From the NCBI GenBank assembly GCA_025963615.1, contig JAOQAL010000820.1, positions 1 to 10,480 on the forward strand: a stretch of 10,480 nucleotides of DNA, written 5' to 3'. This document shows positions 1-4,251 of the stretch, one piece after another (within the stretch, counting starts at the first letter, position 1; every line of letters starts with the position of its first letter). This stretch comes from Chitinophagaceae bacterium (GTDB lineage Bacteria > Bacteroidota > Bacteroidia > Chitinophagales > Chitinophagaceae). A program made the position numbers and the translations under genes. The notes beneath the pieces are model-generated. The model was given only the letters and a program-made list of their open reading frames with translations. It did not search any database and was not told where the DNA came from.

Positions 1-52
1 AAAGCAGCTTCAATCTTTCAAGCAGCTCAGGTGTCCAGATCTTAAATGCCAC
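1..52 (-). CDS. Start of an early-operon gene, cut by the left edge
   Basis: A reading frame opens with GTG at 52-50 and stays open to the edge, giving VAFKIWTPELLERLKLL. It is preceded by AAGGA (minus strand, 62-58) with a 5-nt spacer, one of the few good Shine-Dalgarno matches in the window. It overlaps the end of the upstream gene by 11 nt, as expected for a coupled operon. The opening 'WTPE-x-LE-x-LK' pattern recalls the first helix of Myb-like or helix-turn-helix phage proteins, but 17 residues are too few to assign a family. Only the N-terminus is visible. Confidence 0.45.
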   Translation of the reverse strand, partial: MAFKIWTPELLERLKLL

Positions 53-275
53 AATTTTCCTTGATTTCGTCAATACCACTTTCCATATTATCAATTAATT
101 CAGTCAGAGAATTAATTGCACTTTCACTCTTTTCTCCCTGCTCAGCTCCTTGAAATGATTCGGGCATATTGTCAAAATATTCCTGTTCATCATCCCTTTC
201 ACTCATTAATTCGTACATGGATTGTTCGAGAGCCAGAAGTATTTTATCGATGTTTTTTCTTCTTGTCTTGTTCAT
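42..275 (-). CDS. Small acidic helical phage protein (77 aa)
   Basis: The product is charged, strongly acidic and probably all helical. Its most distinctive part is residues 33-51, with the run EYFDNMPESFQGAEQGE. A 'DN-x-PE-x-x-Q...E-x-GE' pattern followed by a helix is, from memory, common in small uncharacterised early proteins of many tailed phages; that comparison is recall, not a search. No catalytic or metal-binding residues stand out. The gene lies in the leftward operon, 26 nt after the 47-aa membrane protein, and its end overlaps the next gene by 11 nt. Function is unknown. The start is ATG at 275; a TAAACC leader motif lies 18 nt upstream instead of a clear Shine-Dalgarno sequence. 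Confidence 0.75.
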   Translation of the reverse strand: MNKTRRKNIDKILLALEQSMYELMSERDDEQEYFDNMPESFQGAEQGEKSESAINSLTELIDNMESGIDEIKENCGI

Positions 276-301
276 AAATTCTGATCTGTAAAAGGTTTAA
301 A

Positions 302-445
302 CTATCGTTTCCAACGCCCTACCCAATGCTCATCTACAAACTTTAACACGTAGTAAACAAAGCTGAAAAGCAAGATCATGAAGCTCAGAACAAGTGTGGC
401 CAGCGCCGCGGCTGGTGAAAAAAAGTGAAACATTAAAAGCATCAT
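302..445 (-). CDS. Small single-helix membrane protein (47 aa)
   Basis: This frame is short and easily missed. It begins with ATG at 445-443, and its first four bases (ATGA, 445-442) include the TGA stop of the preceding gene, the classic arrangement for translational coupling. The protein opens MMLLMFHFFSPAAALATLVL and continues with a hydrophobic stretch to about residue 35 (SFMILLFSFVYYVL). It ends in a polar, basic tail (DEHWVGRWKR). One long or two short transmembrane segments are likely. The tail would be cytoplasmic by the positive-inside rule. No family is recognised. Holin-like, toxin-like and superinfection-exclusion roles are all possible, and none is shown by the sequence. Confidence 0.6.
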   Translation of the reverse strand: MMLLMFHFFSPAAALATLVLSFMILLFSFVYYVLKFVDEHWVGRWKR

Positions 446-708
446 CGTGCCACCGCCCCTTCCGCCAGCTCGTAGCTAACTTCAATTATCCCCAAATCGA
501 TTTTAATAGTGACGGTTAAAGAAATCACTTCGTAAAGTGCGATTTGAAGTCTGTAAAAGACTTTTACGCGTGGTGTTTGCGCTTTTTCTTCGCCGGCAAC
601 CGCAGCAGCTGTGTAATCATCCAACTTACTTTCAATGGCAGCAAGCGCGGCCAAATCTTCGGGAAGGGCATTATTCTCCCAGGCATGAATTATCTCATGA
701 ATGTTCAT
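442..708 (-). CDS. Hypothetical early-operon protein (88 aa)
   Basis: The protein has a helical, acidic N-terminal half (residues 1-40: EIIHAWENNALPEDLAALAA followed by IESKLDDYTAA) and a more beta-prone, hydrophobic C-terminal half (residues 52-78). No metal site, signal peptide or known domain was recognised. Its stop codon lies inside the ATGA that starts the following 47-aa membrane protein, so the two are probably translated together. It begins 27 nt after the zinc-ribbon gene. A TAAACC motif lies 16 nt before the start. An overlapping plus-strand frame at 544-735 is taken as its antisense shadow. Confidence 0.65.
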   Translation of the reverse strand: MNIHEIIHAWENNALPEDLAALAAIESKLDDYTAAAVAGEEKAQTPRVKVFYRLQIALYEVISLTVTIKIDLGIIEVSYELAEGAVAR

Positions 709-735
709 TTCTGTAAAATTTTGAGGTTTAATTAA

Positions 736-942
736 TTATTGGATGCTCTTCCAATCCTTTTTATGGATGACAAAAGAGCAATAGATACACTTATGTAAAT
801 ACTTGAAAACTTTTCGTTCCGGGAAGATCCTGGCTGACTGCATTAAGCTGCATTTCGGGCAGATGATCACATCTGTCTCAAACGGTTCCTGCTCATAATC
901 AGGCTCGACCTTTGTTTTTCGTGGACTTTTTACGATGGCCAT
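736..942 (-). CDS. Small zinc-ribbon protein (68 aa)
   Basis: Two CxxC knuckles, CPKC at residues 28-31 and CIYC at 52-55, are separated by 20 residues. They form a probable four-cysteine zinc ribbon. A charged N-terminal tail (SPRKTKVEPDYEQEPFE) precedes it and a basic tail (HKKDWKSIQ) follows. Small zinc ribbons of this kind bind nucleic acid or act as adaptor modules in phage early regions; the partner here is unknown. The start at 942 lies inside the previous 48-aa membrane gene, in another frame, giving an unusually long 44-nt overlap. No later Met is available before the first knuckle, so this start is likely. Confidence 0.7.
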   Translation of the reverse strand: MAIVKSPRKTKVEPDYEQEPFETDVIICPKCSLMQSARIFPERKVFKYLHKCIYCSFVIHKKDWKSIQ

Positions 943-1045
943 GGGAAATGTTTTTTAAGCGATAAATTAACCAGACTGCAAAAACAAATAGCGCCACACA
1001 TGCAAGGCCGTGGAGCTGGCCATCCCAGATTTCCGCCCGGTTCAT
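899..1045 (-). CDS. Small single-helix membrane protein (48 aa)
   Basis: The start ATG at 1045-1043 shares the ATGA tetranucleotide (1045-1042) with the stop of the preceding 94-aa gene, a coupling signal. The product is MNRAEIWDGQ, then a clear transmembrane helix at about residues 13-29 (GLACVALFVFAVWLIYR), then a strongly basic tail (HRKKSTKNKGRA). This predicts an N-out, C-in one-span protein. A 60-aa frame at 930-1112 covers the same bases, but it starts inside the upstream gene and lacks any coupling. No family is recognised. Confidence 0.6.
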   Translation of the reverse strand: MNRAEIWDGQLHGLACVALFVFAVWLIYRLKNISHGHRKKSTKNKGRA

Positions 1046-1326
1046 GCAGATAACCTGGTATGATATACGGAATCATAAAACCGGCGGTCCTGTGCAGCAC
1101 AGTAAGCATCATAATGGCGGTGGAGTGTGAGATTTTCCTTAGCGATCGTCAGCTTTGCGATGATCGCAGCACGTTGAATGTACGCCGATGTCCTTATTTC
1201 ATGACTTTGGGCAGCTTCCAATATTTCCAGCTCCGAAGTGCAGGAATTGAACATTTCGACAAATGTCTCGTACGACATTTCACGCAGCGTTACCGCCGGC
1301 GTAGCAATGATTTGTTTGTAAAGCAT
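1042..1326 (-). CDS. Hypothetical early-operon protein (94 aa)
   Basis: This is a soluble, mostly helical protein without recognised motifs. Residues 17-45 (MSYETFVEMFNSCTSELEIL...) and 48-80 look like amphipathic helices. Near the C-terminus there is a Tyr/His/Arg-rich stretch (HRHYDAYCAAQDRRFYDSVY). The start ATG at 1326 follows a 19-nt leader, identical to the one before the antirepressor start, at 1331-1349. The end overlaps the next small membrane gene by 4 nt. The plus-strand frame at 1060-1347 is its antisense image. Confidence 0.65.
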   Translation of the reverse strand: MLYKQIIATPAVTLREMSYETFVEMFNSCTSELEILEAAQSHEIRTSAYIQRAAIIAKLTIAKENLTLHRHYDAYCAAQDRRFYDSVYHTRLSA

Positions 1327-1330
1327 TATT

Positions 1331-1349
1331 ATGATTGGTTTAGTTAAAT
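1331..1349 (-). repeat. 19-bp leader repeat, copy 1
   Basis: On the minus strand this reads ATTTAACTAAACCAATCAT and stands 4 nt before the ATG of the 94-aa gene. It is identical over all 19 bases to 2014-2032, just before the antirepressor start. The copies are about 680 bp apart in otherwise unlike sequence, so a shared translation-initiation leader or a recently copied intergenic segment is more likely than chance. Confidence 0.8.
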
Positions 1350-1365
1350 GCGTATTGGGGGTACT

Positions 1366-1488
1366 CTAATGATTCAAAATCAGATAAATACACGTACCGA
1401 CGATCACAATAAATTCGATGAACATCAGCATAAAGAAGGTCGGAATTATATAAGAAAGGTACTTGTCGTACTTTGTTCCGGATTCCAT
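1366..1488 (-). CDS. Small single-helix membrane protein (40 aa)
   Basis: The start ATG at 1488-1486 overlaps the antirepressor stop by one base (TAATG), so re-initiation by the same ribosome is likely. The peptide begins MESGTKYDKYLSYIIP and then has a very hydrophobic helix at about residues 13-37 (PTFFMLMFIEFIVIVGTCIY), ending LILNH. One glutamate sits within the helix, which can matter for oligomer or pore formation in small membrane proteins; that is inference. The competing 67-aa frame at 1340-1543 starts inside the antirepressor gene and is hydrophilic. No family is recognised. Confidence 0.6.
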   Translation of the reverse strand: MESGTKYDKYLSYIIPTFFMLMFIEFIVIVGTCIYLILNH

Positions 1489-2015
1489 TAGAATAGCTTG
1501 ATTTGGGCGTTATTAAGTTCGATATCCAGGTCATGTAAATCATGGTTTGTCCCTCGAAATTGCTTTTTCAACTGCAACAAACGCTGCCCATCTTTGGTAG
1601 AATCAATTTCTTTTTCCAGTTCAGAAATTTCACTTTTAAGCTGATGCTTTGATTTCAGAGCAGAAATCCGCCGTGCAATTGTGCCGTGGAAATAGTCATA
1701 CAGCAAGTCATAACATTTTACTTGAAATTCATCAAAACCGGGAGCAGAAGATTGAAGTTTAAACATCCAGCCGTATACGTATTTTTCTGGTAAACTAACC
1801 ATTTCACGAAGCCTGTTATCAGCTCCAACCATTTGCTGTTTCGCAAATAGTTGCGACATGATTGGGTCAATCTTCAAGTTCTGAAATTGTCGATTATAGT
1901 TAACTTCTAATGCATCGCAAATCGGTTTTAACGCAACCCAGTACTGTCCATCTTTGGCAAGGAAATAAATCGACTTGCCGTTAAATTCAAGAAATTTTTT
2001 GATTGAATCTTCCAT
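1488..2015 (-). CDS. Phage antirepressor, P22 Ant N-terminal type (175 aa)
   Basis: The start chosen is ATG at 2015 (MEDSIKKFLEFNGKSIYFLA). The frame extends to 2114, but that extension lies in the coding end of the previous gene. Residues about 5-115 match the layout of the P22_AR_N family as remembered: NGKSIYFLAKDGQYWVALKP, ICDALEVNY, a VGADNRLREM core close to 'TVGADGKVREM' of P22 Ant, and a final YGWMF...FQVKCYDLLYDYF. Residues about 118-165 form a charged coiled coil (LKSKHQLKSEISELEKEI) in place of a recognised second domain. Antirepressors of this type bind and inactivate the prophage repressor. The likely target here is the XRE protein at 2455-2796. The gene lies early in the leftward operon. 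Confidence 0.8.
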   Translation of the reverse strand: MEDSIKKFLEFNGKSIYFLAKDGQYWVALKPICDALEVNYNRQFQNLKIDPIMSQLFAKQQMVGADNRLREMVSLPEKYVYGWMFKLQSSAPGFDEFQVKCYDLLYDYFHGTIARRISALKSKHQLKSEISELEKEIDSTKDGQRLLQLKKQFRGTNHDLHDLDIELNNAQIKLF

Positions 2016-2032
2016 GATTGGTTTAGTTAAAT
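2014..2032 (-). repeat. 19-bp leader repeat, copy 2
   Basis: This is identical to 1331-1349. Here its final AT forms the first two bases of the antirepressor ATG (2015-2013), so TAAACC is only 4 nt from the start codon, against 10 nt in copy 1. No purine-rich Shine-Dalgarno sequence is visible between the motif and the start. Confidence 0.8.
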
Positions 2033-2043
2033 TCTTTAAGATA

Positions 2044-2319
2044 TTAAAGAGGTTTACCATCAATACCAGCAATTTTTTCAAGAGCCAGCGTAACGCGTTC
2101 AAAACGGTCAGCACTTACAAGAGACTTGTTTGACATACCACGAGCGACAGACTGCATGTAGTCGGCTCCTTTTTTTGTATTAAAAAATGAATCTGACTCA
2201 GCCAGCTTATTTCTCCAATCAGCACCTACTTTTCCTTTGGCTACCACAAAACGATTAAAAATCCTGTCTTTCAATGGTAAAATTGCCGCTGATACGTTTT
2301 TTGTTGTTTCACTATCCAT
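2044..2319 (-). CDS. First gene of the leftward early operon, Cro position (91 aa)
   Basis: The start chosen is ATG at 2319 (MDSETTKNVSAAILPLKDRI). The frame could begin at 2439, but that extension crosses the leftward promoter at 2367-2398 and is rejected. The protein is small, basic and helical. Its C-terminal part, about residues 46-85 (FNTKKGADYMQSVARGMSN followed by KSLVSADRFERVTLALEKIA), could form a helix-turn-helix, but no family was recognised. Being the first leftward gene opposite the XRE repressor is the usual place for a Cro-like regulator. A role as second repressor or early activator is inferred from position only. Confidence 0.7.
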   Translation of the reverse strand: MDSETTKNVSAAILPLKDRIFNRFVVAKGKVGADWRNKLAESDSFFNTKKGADYMQSVARGMSNKSLVSADRFERVTLALEKIAGIDGKPL

Positions 2320-2362
2320 CGTTTCGTATTTTGCGTTGTTGAAAATGTATTTATATCCTAAC

Positions 2363-2377
2363 AATACAAATATAGTA
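2363..2377. promoter_or_regulatory. Operator-like repeat, left copy
   Basis: AATACAAATATAGTA is repeated with one base fewer as AATACAAAATAGTA at 2433-2446. The left copy is partly dyadic (ATAC...GTAT arms over 2364-2378) and covers the -7 box of the leftward promoter. It is a good candidate binding site for the XRE repressor. Binding itself is inferred. Confidence 0.5.
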
Positions 2378-2398
2378 TCAACAATATAAACATGCAAA
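2367..2398 (-). promoter_or_regulatory. Leftward early promoter, Bacteroidota type
   Basis: On the minus strand the -33 element TTTG (2398-2395) is separated by exactly 20 nt from a perfect TAnnTTTG -7 element, TATATTTG (2374-2367). This matches the Bacteroidota primary-sigma consensus. Transcription would start near 2360 and give a leader of about 40 nt before the ATG at 2319. One copy of the operator-like sequence AATACAAATATAGTA (2363-2377) lies across the -7 element, so a bound repressor would block it. Confidence 0.65.
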
Positions 2399-2401
2399 TG
2401 A

Positions 2402-2430
2402 TTTGTACCAATAATGCAAAAATAGTTTTG
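2402..2430 (+). promoter_or_regulatory. Rightward repressor promoter, Bacteroidota type
   Basis: TTTG at 2402-2405 and TAGTTTTG at 2423-2430 (TAnnTTTG) are separated by 17 nt, the short end of the accepted spacing. The start point would be near 2437, giving a leader of under 20 nt before ATG 2455. This supports 2455 over the upstream ATG at 2392. Its -33 box and that of the leftward promoter form the two arms of CAAATGATTTG (2395-2405), so the two promoters stand back to back. Confidence 0.55.
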
Positions 2431-2432
2431 GT

Positions 2433-2446
2433 AATACAAAATAGTA
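2433..2446. promoter_or_regulatory. Operator-like repeat, right copy
   Basis: AATACAAAATAGTA lies just after the -7 box of the rightward promoter and overlaps its expected start point. It is placed for autoregulation of the repressor gene. It has the same orientation as the left copy (2363-2377), differing by one deleted T. The shorter spacer could give weaker binding, as in graded phage switches, but this is inference. Confidence 0.5.
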
Positions 2447-2454
2447 CTTTACAA

Positions 2455-2796
2455 ATGACTGAGGGTGAAAGAGTTAGGAAAATTAGAGGGATTATGACCT
2501 ACGCAGATTTTTCAGCACCACTTGGGGTTGGAGGATCAAATATTTCAAATATTGAAAAAGGTAGGTCCCGTTTATCATTAGAATTAGCAATTAAAATTGC
2601 GCAGGTTTATGAAGTATCATTAGACTGGCTACTTCTCGACAAAGGACCACAACTTTTAAGCGAACCGAAAGTCGAATACAATGAAGCTAAGATGACATTT
2701 ATCGACAAAGATGAATTAATTGAACTCCAACGCCTGGCATTGAAAAATACGATTAAGGAAAAAGATAAACAGATAGAAAGTCTAAAAAATAATTAA
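2455..2796 (+). CDS. XRE-family repressor (113 aa)
   Basis: The start chosen is ATG at 2455 (MTEGERVRKIRGIMTYADFS). An in-frame ATG at 2392 lies upstream of the predicted promoter. Residues about 4-62 form a Cro/CI-type helix-turn-helix: helices 2 and 3 fall around TYADFSAPLGVGGSNISNIEKG, followed by LSLELAIKIAQVYEVSLDWLL and the typical LLLDKGP end. The C-terminal region (residues 84-113) is a charged coiled coil, probably for dimerisation. There is no LexA/CI-type Ser-Lys protease domain, so release by RecA-stimulated self-cleavage is not expected. An antirepressor mechanism fits better, and one is encoded in the opposing operon. Its target is probably the divergent operators just upstream. 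Confidence 0.85.
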   Translation: MTEGERVRKIRGIMTYADFSAPLGVGGSNISNIEKGRSRLSLELAIKIAQVYEVSLDWLLLDKGPQLLSEPKVEYNEAKMTFIDKDELIELQRLALKNTIKEKDKQIESLKNN

Positions 2797-2999
2797 ATGG
2801 TTTTGTCAAAAAATTATTTTCCCTGTTGGGAATTTAACACTCCTTTTAGGAATGAATTGTAGTATGATCGCCACAGAGACAATAGAAGAATATTTATTAT
2901 AAATATAATTATTGCTTTAATTTATAGTAACCACTTAATACTTAATTAATTGAATATTACTTAGAATTTTTACAACTTATTTAATGGTAAACCCCTCCT
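2797..2999. other. AT-rich gap between repressor and lipoprotein genes
   Basis: This 203-nt stretch contains no convincing gene on either strand. A small perfect hairpin, TTCCC-TGTT-GGGAA (2819-2832), lies shortly after the repressor stop, but it lacks an adjacent U-run and may be a weak terminator. The second half is very rich in A and T. No perfect TAnnTTTG promoter was found, so whether the lipoprotein gene has its own promoter is undecided. The gap ends in TAAACCCCTCCT before ATG 3000. Confidence 0.5.
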
Positions 3000-3569
3000 A
3001 TGAAAAAATTATTTACCTGTTTTGTCTTATGTATATTTTTTTTAGGTTGCTCCACCTTCCATTCAACAAACGTTAGAAAAGATGTCACTTACGATCCGCT
3101 AGCATTCCAAGCTACTCTTGAAGCACCCGGACTAAGTAAGGAGGAAATTATTAAAAAGGTAAACAAATGGGCTGTAATGAAGTACAATAGCTACAAAGCT
3201 GTTTATCAGTACAGTGACGAATCATTAATTGCTTTGAATCCGATAGTCTCAATAGATCAAAACCAAGATGTGGCGCTTTATTATAAGATTAATTCCAATA
3301 GCATAAATTATGACTATCAGTTTAGATTAGAAGCAAAGGACGGGAAAGCACGAATTACAATAGATAGTTTTAAAGACACAAAGGATCATTTTCCTAAGTA
3401 TACGCTTCAAAATGAAGTTAATCTTATTCAGAATCGAAACATTTCTAACCGATGGAAGCGATTACTAAGTGAAAATGCAGCGAATGAAGATCGGCAATTT
3501 CAAAAATATTCTGCTCGGCTATTTGACAATGTTCAAGAATTATTGAAAAGCAAACAGGAAGAGTGGTAG
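3000..3569 (+). CDS. Lipoprotein with a DUF4468-like domain (189 aa)
   Basis: The N-terminus is a lipoprotein signal peptide: KK, then a hydrophobic core (residues 4-15), then FLGC with the lipid-bearing cysteine at residue 17. Phe at -3 is acceptable but less usual. No acidic surface-export tag follows the cysteine, so the protein probably faces the periplasm. Residues about 33-120 (FQATLEAPGLSKEEIIKKVN, W52, then alternating beta-strands) fit the DUF4468 pattern common in Bacteroidota: an N-terminal 'pG-x-s/t-K-e-e' helix and a TBP-like beta sheet. The C-terminal third is helical and charged. It lies in repressor orientation, and so may be expressed in the lysogen. Envelope or superinfection-exclusion roles are plausible but unproven. 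Confidence 0.75.
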   Translation: MKKLFTCFVLCIFFLGCSTFHSTNVRKDVTYDPLAFQATLEAPGLSKEEIIKKVNKWAVMKYNSYKAVYQYSDESLIALNPIVSIDQNQDVALYYKINSNSINYDYQFRLEAKDGKARITIDSFKDTKDHFPKYTLQNEVNLIQNRNISNRWKRLLSENAANEDRQFQKYSARLFDNVQELLKSKQEEW

Positions 3570-3580
3570 AATGACAAAAT

Positions 3581-3817
3581 ATGACGAACGAACAAATTGA
3601 ATCGATCAAAATAGCTTTGCTCAATATTGCGCAAGATACAGCAGAGATAAAACACTACTTGAAAGGTGTCGAAGCAAAGGTATCTGATATCCTTTCAGTC
3701 CAATCCAAAGAAATTGAACGAGTAGATAAAGTAGAAGATTTTTTCGAAGGAAAATTTGATGATGTCGAGAAAAATCTCGACGAAATAAAAGATTTAATAA
3801 AATCACTTGAATCGTAA
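3581..3817 (+). CDS. Small coiled-coil protein (78 aa)
   Basis: The protein is almost entirely a heptad-patterned, acidic coiled coil: residues 4-35 (IESIKIALLNIAQDTAEIKH), then VSDILSVQSKEIERVDKVED, then VEKNLDEIKDLIKSLES. There is no signal peptide or membrane segment, so it is probably cytoplasmic and oligomeric. An ATG at 3571 gives only a nine-residue frame, so ATG 3581 is taken. It lies 11 nt after the lipoprotein stop and 9 nt before the next gene, probably in one transcript. Function is unknown. Confidence 0.65.
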   Translation: MTNEQIESIKIALLNIAQDTAEIKHYLKGVEAKVSDILSVQSKEIERVDKVEDFFEGKFDDVEKNLDEIKDLIKSLES

Positions 3818-3826
3818 ACAAAAACC

Positions 3827-4021
3827 ATGGCAGAAGCAGAAATTAAATTAGGAGATGTAGTCTGGCTCAAATCAGGCGGCCCCGCAATGACCATAAACGG
3901 ATTTAATGCCAACAATGCGTTTGTGTGCTCATGGTTCGTAGAAAACAAAGCTGACAGTGCAAGTTTTTTCGCAGTTGCACTTACGAAAGAAAAACCAAAA
4001 TCAAACGTCACAGCAGCATAA
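3827..4021 (+). CDS. YodC/DUF2158 family protein (64 aa)
   Basis: The family signature is plain: GDVVWLKSGGPAMT at residues 9-22, then C34-S-W36-F37, then an F/V-rich strand (SFFAVAL, 46-52). DUF2158 proteins are small SH3-like beta barrels seen in phages, plasmids and bacterial chromosomes; their biochemical role is not established. The length is typical of the family. The gene is the last of the plus-strand cassette and is followed by the hairpin terminator at 4137-4171. The overlapping 135-aa minus-strand frame (3655-4062) is rejected as antisense. Confidence 0.85.
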   Translation: MAEAEIKLGDVVWLKSGGPAMTINGFNANNAFVCSWFVENKADSASFFAVALTKEKPKSNVTAA

Positions 4022-4054
4022 AATAAGGTTGGGTCCGATAAAAAACAGTCGATT

Positions 4055-4075
4055 ACTTTCAAATCGCTTTCAAAC
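4055..4075 (+). repeat. Tandem repeat pair 1 (arm-site candidate)
   Basis: ACTTTCAAAT at 4055-4064 is followed 11 bp later by the variant GCTTTCAAAC at 4066-4075. Two more pairs with the same 11-bp period lie at 4174-4194 and 4223-4243. One helical turn between copies is typical of paired integrase arm-type sites. This pair lies on the far side of the putative core from the integrase gene. Confidence 0.6.
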
Positions 4076-4116
4076 GAGTGCTTAAAACATTGATAATCAG
4101 TATCACCAAACTAGCA

Positions 4117-4131
4117 GGTGGGCCCACAAGG
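4117..4131 (-). other. Candidate attP core resembling a tRNA 3' end
   Basis: On the minus strand this reads CCTTGTGGGCCCACC. It divides into a five-base T-stem half (CCTTG), a seven-base acceptor half (TGGGCCC), a discriminator A and CC. This is the geometry of the 3' end of a tRNA whose 5' end would be GGGCCCA, a start known from some Ile and Met tRNAs. Upstream bases do not continue into a T-loop, so it is not a tRNA gene. Many phage integrases use tRNA 3' ends as attB. The central GTGGGCCCAC (4118-4127) is a perfect palindrome, and TGATA-ATCAG-TATCA (4091-4105) is a second small dyad nearby. The role as crossover site is inferred. Confidence 0.45.
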
Positions 4132-4136
4132 TCAAC

Positions 4137-4171
4137 AAAAACCGCCTATACACGCTGTATAGGCGGTTTTT
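4137..4171. terminator. Strong bidirectional hairpin terminator
   Basis: A perfect 15-bp stem, AAAAACCGCCTATAC (4137-4151) paired with 4157-4171, encloses the 5-nt loop ACGCT. It has a GC-rich middle and A-run/T-run flanks, so it can stop transcription from either side. It would end the repressor-conversion transcript and shield the integrase from read-through. It lies between the candidate core and the second arm-repeat pair, so it may also be extruded or bent in the attP complex. Confidence 0.85.
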
Positions 4172-4173
4172 CC

Positions 4174-4194
4174 ACTTTCAAATTACTTTCAAAT
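4174..4194 (+). repeat. Tandem repeat pair 2 (arm-site candidate)
   Basis: Two exact copies of ACTTTCAAAT lie at 4174-4183 and 4185-4194, with an 11-bp period, just past the terminator hairpin. They are in the same orientation as pairs 1 and 3. Confidence 0.65.
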
Positions 4195-4222
4195 TATTTT
4201 TCGAGCCCAAAAACGGCCTTTT

Positions 4223-4243
4223 ACTTTCAAATAACTTCCAAAT
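4223..4243 (+). repeat. Tandem repeat pair 3 (arm-site candidate)
   Basis: ACTTTCAAAT (4223-4232) and ACTTCCAAAT (4234-4243) are again 11 bp apart, ending 8 bp before the integrase ATG. A protein bound here could also block integrase expression, giving autoregulation; this is inference from position. Confidence 0.65.
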
Positions 4244-4251
4244 AGTTTTTG

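Noticed and set aside
930..1112. 60-aa minus-strand frame
   Set aside because: It starts within the 94-aa gene, has a Pro/Gly/Cys-rich composition, and competes with the 48-aa membrane frame, which has a coupled ATGA start and a clear helix.
1340..1543. 67-aa minus-strand frame
   Set aside because: It starts inside the antirepressor coding end and reads as a hydrophilic, Tyr-rich peptide. The 40-aa membrane frame at 1366-1488 has a TAATG overlap and better composition.
2016..2114. 33-residue N-terminal extension of the antirepressor
   Set aside because: It overlaps the end of the preceding gene and has no match to the family, whose N-domain begins at the ATG at 2015.
2320..2439. 40-residue N-terminal extension of the 91-aa protein
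   Set aside because: It would run across the leftward promoter and operator copies.
2392..2454. 21-residue N-terminal extension of the XRE repressor
   Set aside because: The upstream ATG precedes the predicted rightward promoter, and the helix-turn-helix family normally begins near the ATG at 2455.
2819..2832. TTCCC-TGTT-GGGAA hairpin as the repressor terminator
   Set aside because: The stem is only 5 bp and no U-run follows directly. It is kept only as a remark in the gap entry.
3655..4062. 135-aa minus-strand frame
   Set aside because: It is antisense to the coiled-coil and DUF2158 genes, both better supported. Its Ser/Phe-rich composition is typical of a shadow frame.
4117..4131. A tRNA gene at the tRNA-like core
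   Set aside because: Only the last 15 bases fit. The T-loop, anticodon arm and 5' half are absent on both sides.
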